Assembly (NCBI GenBank): GCA_029907355.1
Contig: JARYLZ010000023.1
Span: forward strand, 1 to 39,049
Source: Bacteroidota bacterium
GTDB taxonomy: Bacteria > Bacteroidota > Ignavibacteria > SZUA-365
Direction: 5' to 3'
Length of the DNA: 39,049 bases
Shown in pieces: positions 33,650-39,049 of the stretch. Position numbers and translations under genes: made by a program. A model generated the notes under the pieces. That model worked only from the letters and a program-made list of their open reading frames with translations. It was not told where the DNA came from and searched no databases. How positions within the stretch are numbered: position 1 is the first letter of the stretch; every line of letters starts with the position of its first letter.

Positions 33650-34351
33650 TCAATGACCCATGGACAGGCGGTCCGCGAGAAACGGCGGCAGGCCTGCGGA
33701 GCGGATTTTTCTCGCCGTGATGTGTATCGGGTACGAAACGCGCCTGTTTTCGTATGTTCCGGCTACCGTGTCAAGGATCCCGTAACTCGCGCGGGGGTCA
33801 CCGTCCCGTGGTTGGCCGACGCTGCCGGGGTTGATGAGGAATCGGTTCTCCGTGTTGTATTTCCTCACGTTCGGCTCGAGGGGGAACAATCCGGCGATGT
33901 GCGAGTGCCCGATGAAGCACAAGCGTTCGGAAAACGCTTCCGCCTGCGTCAGGGCTTCGAATCGACCCATCACGTAATCCCACCTTTCCGGATGTTTCGG
34001 AGCGGCATGGACGAATCGGCTTCCCTCGAAGCTCGTCGTGTATGGCAGTTGCCGTATCCATGCCCGTTCTTCTTCCGAGAGGTGCCGGATCGTCCATTCT
34101 ATCGCGTGGCGGGCAATGGCCGAAAACCATTCCCGCGTTGCGGGGTTGAACGTCGCCTCCTCATGGTTCCCCATCAGCACGAGCGGTACTCTCCGACGGA
34201 TGAGAGAAAGACATGCGGAAGGGTCTGCGCCGTATCCGATGATGTCCCCGAGGCAGACGATGCGGTCGATACCTAGGGCATCCATGTCTTCGAAGACGCG
34301 CATCAGCGCTTCGAGGTTCCCGTGTATATCGGAGATGATGGCGATGAGCAT
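33650..34351 (-). CDS. Calcineurin-like metallophosphoesterase (YfcE/MJ0936-like)
   Basis: A 233-residue phosphoesterase. Metal-binding motifs are ISDIHGN (residues 7-13), LGDIIGYG, LMGNHEE, VHAAP and IGHSHIAG, followed by LINPGSVGQPRDGDPRASYGIL, typical of the YfcE/MJ0936-type branch. It probably hydrolyses phosphodiesters in the cytoplasm. The frame is open to 34705, but ATG 34351 starts the conserved MLIAIISDIHGN directly; the upstream part is atypical. No good ribosome site is seen. It is divergent from the OstA-like gene and lies upstream of tRNA-Gln on the same strand. Confidence 0.92.
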   Translation of the reverse strand: MLIAIISDIHGNLEALMRVFEDMDALGIDRIVCLGDIIGYGADPSACLSLIRRRVPLVLMGNHEEATFNPATREWFSAIARHAIEWTIRHLSEEERAWIRQLPYTTSFEGSRFVHAAPKHPERWDYVMGRFEALTQAEAFSERLCFIGHSHIAGLFPLEPNVRKYNTENRFLINPGSVGQPRDGDPRASYGILDTVAGTYENRRVSYPIHITARKIRSAGLPPFLADRLSMGH

Positions 34352-34703
34352 GGGGAGCGTGGGTCTTGTTCGAACCCTTCCGTACGCTGTTGTCCGCCGG
34401 AACATACGAAACCGCAGGTCGAAAGGGAACGGCCCTGGTTCGAGTACAATTAACGGGCAATGCGATTCTGTGGAGATCACGTGCAAACCGTTCGATAGAC
34501 GTCCCGTTTTTTCGTTCTTCAAGTTCCTTTCGACGAGGGCATCGTCGATGGACAAAGGGTGCACGAACCATGATACTCCCAAGGCACGAACACACATGTC
34601 GGTTTCTCGAACGGGCGATGTCGTGGTAACGGAAACCGGTGGTTTCCCGCGATTGTCGCATCGCGATCGTCTTTCGTATGTTGGCCTCGTCCGATCGGAG
34701 ATC
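34352..34703. other. Divergent intergenic region
   Basis: These 352 bases separate the phosphoesterase gene (-) from the OstA-like gene (+). Open frames on both strands here are extensions of the flanking genes or shadows without motifs. I see no RNA gene, terminator or clear promoter in it. Confidence 0.4.
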
Positions 34704-36071
34704 ATGGTACTTTACCCCATTCCCGACCTATATCCCTCTTCCGAGATCGTGAGCCGTTTTCGAGCGCTTCTCGTTAGAATCGCCCTGTTTTCGGTCACCC
34801 CATTGTTTCTCGCCCATGGGCAGGGGAGCGCTCTCGTGACGGTCGAGCATGCCGACAGTCTCGTCGCCAGGCAGGTTGAGGGCGTTTCGTATCGGGAATT
34901 GATGGGGAACGTCCGCATTCGGCAGGGGAACGTGCGCATCACCTGCGATCGCGCCGTGCAGAACATCACGGGAAACGACGTGGAGTTGATCGGGAACGTG
35001 ACGATTATCCAGGATACGCTGACGTTCCGGACTCCCGGCGGGATGTATGATGGTGACAACCGCACGGCGTGGTCGACGCGGGGGGTCTACCTCCACGACG
35101 GTCACACCACCTTGAGGGCCGATGCAGGCCGCTACGACACGCGCTCGAGAACGGCCCATTTCCGTTCCAACGTGGTGGTCGAGGAACCGCAGGCTGTGAT
35201 TCGTTCTGAGACTCTCGTGTACGAGAGGAACGGTTCTTGCGCGACCGCTATGGGAAACGTCCAATTGGATTTCACCGGCGAGAATGCGGTCGTGAAAGCC
35301 GACACGGTCGTTCATTGGATCGATCGGCGCATCTCCGTTTTCACTGGGGCGCCGGTCCTCTGGCAAATCGATACGGTGACGGTCCGGCGCGATACGACGG
35401 CAGGCGACACCACGAGGATCGATACGACGAGTATCCGCGCGAGGCGACTCGAGGCTCGGCGCGATTCCTCGAATGTCTACACGGCGCTCGACAGTGTCGA
35501 AATCGTGCGCGGCGACATGGCGGGGAGATGTGGAGAAGCGGTTTTCCTCCGCAACGACAGCCTGATCATTCTCCGCCATGAACCGGTCCTCTGGTACGGG
35601 CGGACACAAGGGACGGGGGATTCGGTCACCATTACCCTCGAGGGCGGCGAGGTGCGTCTCTTGGAGTTGCAGGGGCATGCTTTCGCGCACTCCGAGAGCG
35701 TGCCGGGAGAAGAGGAAAGTCGGGGCCCGCCGGACCGTTACGATCAGGCGAAAGGCAAAATCATTCGGATGTACTTTTCCGGCGGAGAACTCGTACGGAT
35801 TGTGGTCGAAGGCACGGCGGAGAGCGTGTACTATCTCTATGAAGGCCGCGATCTCAACGGCGTCCGCCGGGAGACCGCCGAGCGCATCGTGCTCGAGTTT
35901 TCCGGCGGGACCGCCGAGACGGTCAGATCCACCGGTGGCGTCGAGGGTATCTATTACCCGGAAAAATACGTCACAGGCAGGGAGAACGCGTACAACCTCG
36001 AGGGATTCGCGATCCGTACCGACCGGCCGGTCCAGCCGCGATACCCGAAAGGGGTCGAGAACAGCCATTGA
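34704..36071 (+). CDS. OstA/LptA-like exported protein
   Basis: A 455-residue protein with an N-terminal export signal (LLVRIALFSVTPLFLAHGQG) and tandem OstA/LptA-type beta repeats. One example starts YRELMGNVRIRQGNVRITCDRAV and another GNVTIIQDTLTFRTPGGMYD; later copies include MGNVQLDFTGENAVVKAD. LptA bridges the periplasm for LPS transport, and long OstA-like proteins are usual in this phylum. ATG 34704 has GGAG at 34697-34700; GTG 34749 would give a more classic signal peptide and is an alternative. The ~120-residue C-terminal part (ELVRIVVEGTAESVYYLYEG…) continues the same repeat. The class V aminotransferase gene follows after 49 bases, and kdsA, an LPS gene, is close by. Confidence 0.85.
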   Translation: MVLYPIPDLYPSSEIVSRFRALLVRIALFSVTPLFLAHGQGSALVTVEHADSLVARQVEGVSYRELMGNVRIRQGNVRITCDRAVQNITGNDVELIGNVTIIQDTLTFRTPGGMYDGDNRTAWSTRGVYLHDGHTTLRADAGRYDTRSRTAHFRSNVVVEEPQAVIRSETLVYERNGSCATAMGNVQLDFTGENAVVKADTVVHWIDRRISVFTGAPVLWQIDTVTVRRDTTAGDTTRIDTTSIRARRLEARRDSSNVYTALDSVEIVRGDMAGRCGEAVFLRNDSLIILRHEPVLWYGRTQGTGDSVTITLEGGEVRLLELQGHAFAHSESVPGEEESRGPPDRYDQAKGKIIRMYFSGGELVRIVVEGTAESVYYLYEGRDLNGVRRETAERIVLEFSGGTAETVRSTGGVEGIYYPEKYVTGRENAYNLEGFAIRTDRPVQPRYPKGVENSH

Positions 36072-36120
36072 CGGGGAAAACGGCGGGGGCGATGACGGGA
36101 AGGGGTTAAAAGGAGTCGTC

Positions 36121-37275
36121 ATGAACATTGAGGAAATACGGACCGAGTTCCCGTATCTCGCTACGGGACGGATCTACCTGAACCATGCGGCGACGGGGCC
36201 TTGGCCGCTTTCCGCCGAGAAGAAGGTGCGGGAAATCCAGGACGAGTTCGTACGCGGTGAAGTGGAGGTGTACCCGCGGGTTCGCCGTACCATCGAAGAA
36301 ACGAGGAGCATGGCGGCGGAGATGATCGGGTGCGACCCGGCGAACATCGCGTTCGTCCAGAACACGACCGAAGGGTTGAACGTTCTCGCAGCCGGCCTGC
36401 CGTGGCGACCGGGCGACCGGATCGTCATCCCGGAGAGGGAATTCCCCGCGAACGTCTACCCCTTTCTCAACCTCGTGCGGCGTGGGGTCGAGATCGATTT
36501 CGTACCGCTTCGGAACGGTGTCGTCGGGGCGGGAGATATCATGCGGGCCGTTCGCCCGCGCACGCGTCTCGTTGCCGTGAGCTGGGTGCAGTTCCTCTCG
36601 GGTTACACCATCGACCTCGGCGCACTGTCGGACTTCTGCTCCTCGAGGGGTATCCTTCTCTCCGTCGATGCCATCCAAGGGATCGGAGCGTTACGCCTCG
36701 ATCTCCGTTCGACACCGGTGGATTTTCTTTCCGCCGGGGTCCAGAAATGGCAGCTTGGGCCGCAAGGACTCGCGATCATCTCGGTGAGCGAGCGTGCACG
36801 GGCGATGATCCGGCAGGCGCATGTCGGGTGGCTCAGCGTCCCGCATGCATGGGATTTCTTCGCGTATCGACTAGAACTTTACGAGGATGCACGTCGGTAC
36901 GAGAACGGGACGTACAACACGATCGGCATTTACGGCTATCACGGCGCCCTCTCGTTGTTCCGTTCCGTCGGGTACGGCGAGGTCGAGCGATCGGTGCGCG
37001 CAAATGCGGATTACGCATGGGAGCGTGCTGTCGAGGCAGGCTTCGATGTCATCACCCCGGCCGAACCGCCGCACCGGGCAGGGATCGTCACGTTTCGCAA
37101 CGAGCACGCGGAACGGGTTGCGGATCGCCTTCAGCAGCGGGGCATCGTTGTTTCGGCGCGAAGCGGCCACCTCCGCATTTCCCCGCATTACTACAACACG
37201 CGCGAGGAAATCGACGCGGCCTTCGATGCATTGATGGAGGAAATCGGAGGGACACGTTCACGCGGGCGTGTCTGA
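36121..37275 (+). CDS. Class V aminotransferase (SufS/epimerase-like)
   Basis: A 384-residue PLP enzyme of the class V family. It starts at ATG 36121 behind AAAGGAG. It has YLNHAATGPWP at the N-terminus, FVQNTTEGLN, Asp183 in SVDAIQGIG for the pyridine nitrogen, and Lys209 in SAGVQKWQLGPQG for the Schiff base. The C-terminus contains LRISPHYYNTREEID. The usual catalytic-Cys loop of SufS/IscS is not evident (SARSGHLRIS instead), so a desulfurase is unlikely. Isopenicillin-N-epimerase-like or another aminotransferase is favoured; substrate unknown. It lies 49 bases after the OstA-like gene. Confidence 0.9.
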   Translation: MNIEEIRTEFPYLATGRIYLNHAATGPWPLSAEKKVREIQDEFVRGEVEVYPRVRRTIEETRSMAAEMIGCDPANIAFVQNTTEGLNVLAAGLPWRPGDRIVIPEREFPANVYPFLNLVRRGVEIDFVPLRNGVVGAGDIMRAVRPRTRLVAVSWVQFLSGYTIDLGALSDFCSSRGILLSVDAIQGIGALRLDLRSTPVDFLSAGVQKWQLGPQGLAIISVSERARAMIRQAHVGWLSVPHAWDFFAYRLELYEDARRYENGTYNTIGIYGYHGALSLFRSVGYGEVERSVRANADYAWERAVEAGFDVITPAEPPHRAGIVTFRNEHAERVADRLQQRGIVVSARSGHLRISPHYYNTREEIDAAFDALMEEIGGTRSRGRV

Positions 37276-37395
37276 GAAGCCGGCTGACGCTCGACCCGGC
37301 CGTGAACCCCGCATGCATTTCACCGCGGTCGAAACTGCGCCCGGTGCGGAGTGGCGGATTCCTCTGCGCGGCGGATGAACGGGAAGGGCCCGGTG

Positions 37396-38250
37396 TCAAC
37401 CGAGCGTTTCGCCCGACGCCGATGGGAACGGAGGCATCGAGCGCACGGCACGGTCCACCGCAAGAACCTCTTCGAGGAGAAGCGGGAATTGCCCGAGGGG
37501 GAGCTGGCTTGCCGCGTCGCTGAGGGCGCTCGGCGGATCGGGGTGCGTTTCGATGAACAACGCATCGATACCGATGGCGGCTGCAGCGCGGGCGATCGGA
37601 AAGATGAATTCCGGTCTTCCCCCGCTGACACTCCCAGCGGCGGGGATCTGGACGGCGTGCGTTGCGTCCATCACGACGGGGTACCCGATGGAACGAAGGA
37701 TGACGAGGCTGCGCATGTCCACCACGAGATCGTGGTAACCGAAGCACGTTCCTCGCTCGCAGAGGAGGATGGAAACGTTCCCTGTCGATGCGATTTTTTC
37801 CGCGGCATGACGCATGTCTGCCGGGGCCATGAATTGCCCTTTCTTGATGTTCACCGGTCTGCCGGTCATGCCTGCCGCGATGAGCAATTCCGTTTGCCTG
37901 CAAAGGAACGCGGGGATTTGCAGCATGTCCACCGCTTGGGCAGCGGCCGATGCCTCTCCGACCTCGTGGATGTCCGTCACGACGGGGATGCCGAACGCGG
38001 AGCGGATGTCGGACAGGATGGTCAACGCTTCGTCTCTGCCGATACCGGTAAAGCTGGTTATGCTCGTCCGGTTCGCTTTCTTGTATGACGATTTGAAGAC
38101 GAGGGGTACACCGAGACGGCGCGTGGATTCCGCGAGGGTTTCGGCAGTGCGGAACACGAGATCGCGGCTCTCGACGACGCACGGACCGGCGATCACGGCC
38201 AATGGGGCGCCCCCCCCGATATCGATCGTCCCGACACGGACGCGCTTCAC
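37396..38250 (-). CDS. kdsA: 3-deoxy-D-manno-octulosonate 8-phosphate synthase
   Basis: A 284-residue KdsA. Motifs are [74 protein letters not shown] and [13 protein letters not shown]. It condenses PEP with arabinose 5-phosphate to make KDO 8-phosphate for LPS. Cys24 in AGPC is the metal ligand of the metal-dependent class (Aquifex type), where E. coli has Asn. The start is GTG at 38248-38250 and overlaps the prfA stop (GTGA), so the two are coupled. Confidence 0.96.
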   Translation of the reverse strand: MKRVRVGTIDIGGGAPLAVIAGPCVVESRDLVFRTAETLAESTRRLGVPLVFKSSYKKANRTSITSFTGIGRDEALTILSDIRSAFGIPVVTDIHEVGEASAAAQAVDMLQIPAFLCRQTELLIAAGMTGRPVNIKKGQFMAPADMRHAAEKIASTGNVSILLCERGTCFGYHDLVVDMRSLVILRSIGYPVVMDATHAVQIPAAGSVSGGRPEFIFPIARAAAAIGIDALFIETHPDPPSALSDAASQLPLGQFPLLLEEVLAVDRAVRSMPPFPSASGETLG

Positions 38251-39049
38251 GGCAAAACCTCCCCGGCGCTCTCGTTCAGGAGTGCCGCGCGGTCGGCGGT
38301 TTTCAGTCTCTCGATGAGTTCATCGAGGTCGCCGTCGATGATATCGGAGAGGTTGTACATCGTGAGTCCGATGCGGTGGTCGGTGAGCCTGTTCTGGGGG
38401 AAGTTGTACGTTCGGATCTTCTCCGAACGATCGCCGCTCCGCACCATGAGACGCCGCACCTCGGAAAGATGCGTCTGCTGTTCCCTGAGCGTTTTCTCGT
38501 AGAGGCGCGCCCGTAAAACTTTGAACGCCTTCTGCCGGTTTTTCAGCTGGGAACGTTCCTCCTGGCAGGTCACGACGATACCGGTCGGTAGGTGAGTGAG
38601 GCGGACTGCCGTCTCTACTTTGTTGACATTCTGGCCACCTTTGCCGCCGGAGCGGAAAATATCCACCCGCACGTCCTCCTCGTTGATGCGGACATCGATG
38701 TCCTCGACTTCAGGGAGAACGGCGACGGTTGCGGCGGAAGTGTGGATACGGCCGCTTGCCTCGGTCAGCGGGACGCGCTGGACGCGGTGGACGCCGCTCT
38801 CGTATTTCATGGTCCCATACACGTCATCCCCCGAGAGACCGAAAACGACTTCTTTCATCCCTCCCGCTTCGGCTTCGCTGATCGAGATGAGCTCCTGTTT
38901 CCATTTGCGGCGTTCCGCGTACCGTATGTACATCCGGTACAGGTCGGCCGCGAACAGGGCGGCCTCCTCGCCGCCCGTTCCCGCGCGTATTTCGACGATG
39001 GCATCGCGATTGTCGTTGGGGTCACGGGGGACAAGGAGGAGTTTCAGTT
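38247..39049 (-). CDS. prfA: Peptide chain release factor 1, N-terminal part outside the window
   Basis: The visible 267 residues form the C-terminal three quarters of RF1. The frame is open to base 39047 with canonical sequence ([20 protein letters not shown]…), so the true start lies beyond the window end and the ATG at 38933 is internal. GGQ sits in [19 protein letters not shown]. The codon-recognition tripeptide is PLT (PxT, RF1) in [13 protein letters not shown], not SPF (RF2). It recognises UAA/UAG and releases peptides. The stop overlaps the kdsA start by 4 bases. A prmC gene, which often follows prfA, is not there. Confidence 0.97.
   Translation of the reverse strand, partial: LKLLLVPRDPNDNRDAIVEIRAGTGGEEAALFAADLYRMYIRYAERRKWKQELISISEAEAGGMKEVVFGLSGDDVYGTMKYESGVHRVQRVPLTEASGRIHTSAATVAVLPEVEDIDVRINEEDVRVDIFRSGGKGGQNVNKVETAVRLTHLPTGIVVTCQEERSQLKNRQKAFKVLRARLYEKTLREQQTHLSEVRRLMVRSGDRSEKIRTYNFPQNRLTDHRIGLTMYNLSDIIDGDLDELIERLKTADRAALLNESAGEVLP

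Noticed and set aside
32930-34276. 448-codon plus-strand frame across prs, tRNA-Gln and the phosphoesterase
   Set aside because: It reads through the tRNA and antisense to two conserved genes.
36330-37523. 397-codon plus-strand frame inside and beyond the aminotransferase gene
   Set aside because: Arg-rich out-of-frame reading of a conserved PLP enzyme.
38247-38933. prfA starting at the ATG at 38933
   Set aside because: Conserved RF1 sequence continues in frame to the window edge, so this ATG is internal.
1-39049. CRISPR array, insertion sequence, prophage or toxin-antitoxin module
   Set aside because: No regularly spaced repeats, transposase or integrase motifs, phage genes or paired small toxin-antitoxin ORFs were seen on either strand.

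Overview
The window looks like a GC-rich chromosomal segment of a Gram-negative bacterium from the Bacteroidota/Chlorobiota/Ignavibacteriota (FCB) group. The basis is a secreted protein with a type IX secretion (Por) C-terminal sorting domain, an OstA/LptA-like protein and KdsA (an LPS outer membrane), a two-subunit 2-oxoglutarate:ferredoxin oxidoreductase, the gene order rpsF-ssb-rplI, and uneven use of Shine-Dalgarno sites. The phylum is inferred; nothing here fixes a genus. There is no phage, transposon, integrase or CRISPR array. Most of it is housekeeping and envelope genes at high density.

Layout. 1-3659 (+): the end of a Gly/Asp repeat protein, a zinc metallopeptidase with a lipoprotein-like leader, and a ferritin-like/TspO pair overlapping by 4 bases. 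3660-4548: a gene-poor stretch. 4549-6588 (-): Nudix hydrolase, HD-domain hydrolase and thermonuclease, followed by tRNA-Ile2 with its own promoter and terminator. 6873-12015 (+): a short GGQ release-factor-like protein, a 938-residue metallopeptidase/propeller/outer-membrane protein, and a LeuT-like sodium symporter followed by a 40-codon one-helix partner. 12304-13380 (-): the type IX cargo protein, with a clear terminator. 13808-19962 (+): SuhB-type phosphatase, PfkB kinase, MtnA, RecO, HtrA/Deg protease and a PAP2 membrane enzyme. 20079-26020 (-): AddB and AddA, overlapping by 4 bases. 26332-33463 (-): a long unidirectional cluster read as tRNA-Gln, prs, rplY, pth, rpsF, ssb, rplI, korA, korB, terminator. 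33650-34351 (-): a phosphoesterase. 34704-37275 (+): OstA-like protein and a class V aminotransferase. 37396-39049 (-): kdsA and the 3' part of prfA.

How the genes fit together. The large minus-strand cluster links translation (S6, L9, L25, peptidyl-tRNA hydrolase, tRNA-Gln), PRPP synthesis and reductive 2-oxoacid metabolism. AddAB and RecO serve double-strand break repair. OstA-like protein, KdsA, HtrA and the barrel protein serve the outer membrane.

Most worth a second look: the LeuT-like symporter with two altered substrate-pocket positions and a small MetS-like partner ORF; an encapsulated-ferritin-like protein with no encapsulin or visible targeting tail, coupled to TspO; absence of rpsR from its usual place; the metallopeptidase/propeller/barrel fusion; the PfkB-MtnA pair; and tRNA-Gln only 18 nt ahead of prs. 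I did not find a clearly new defence or mobile system.
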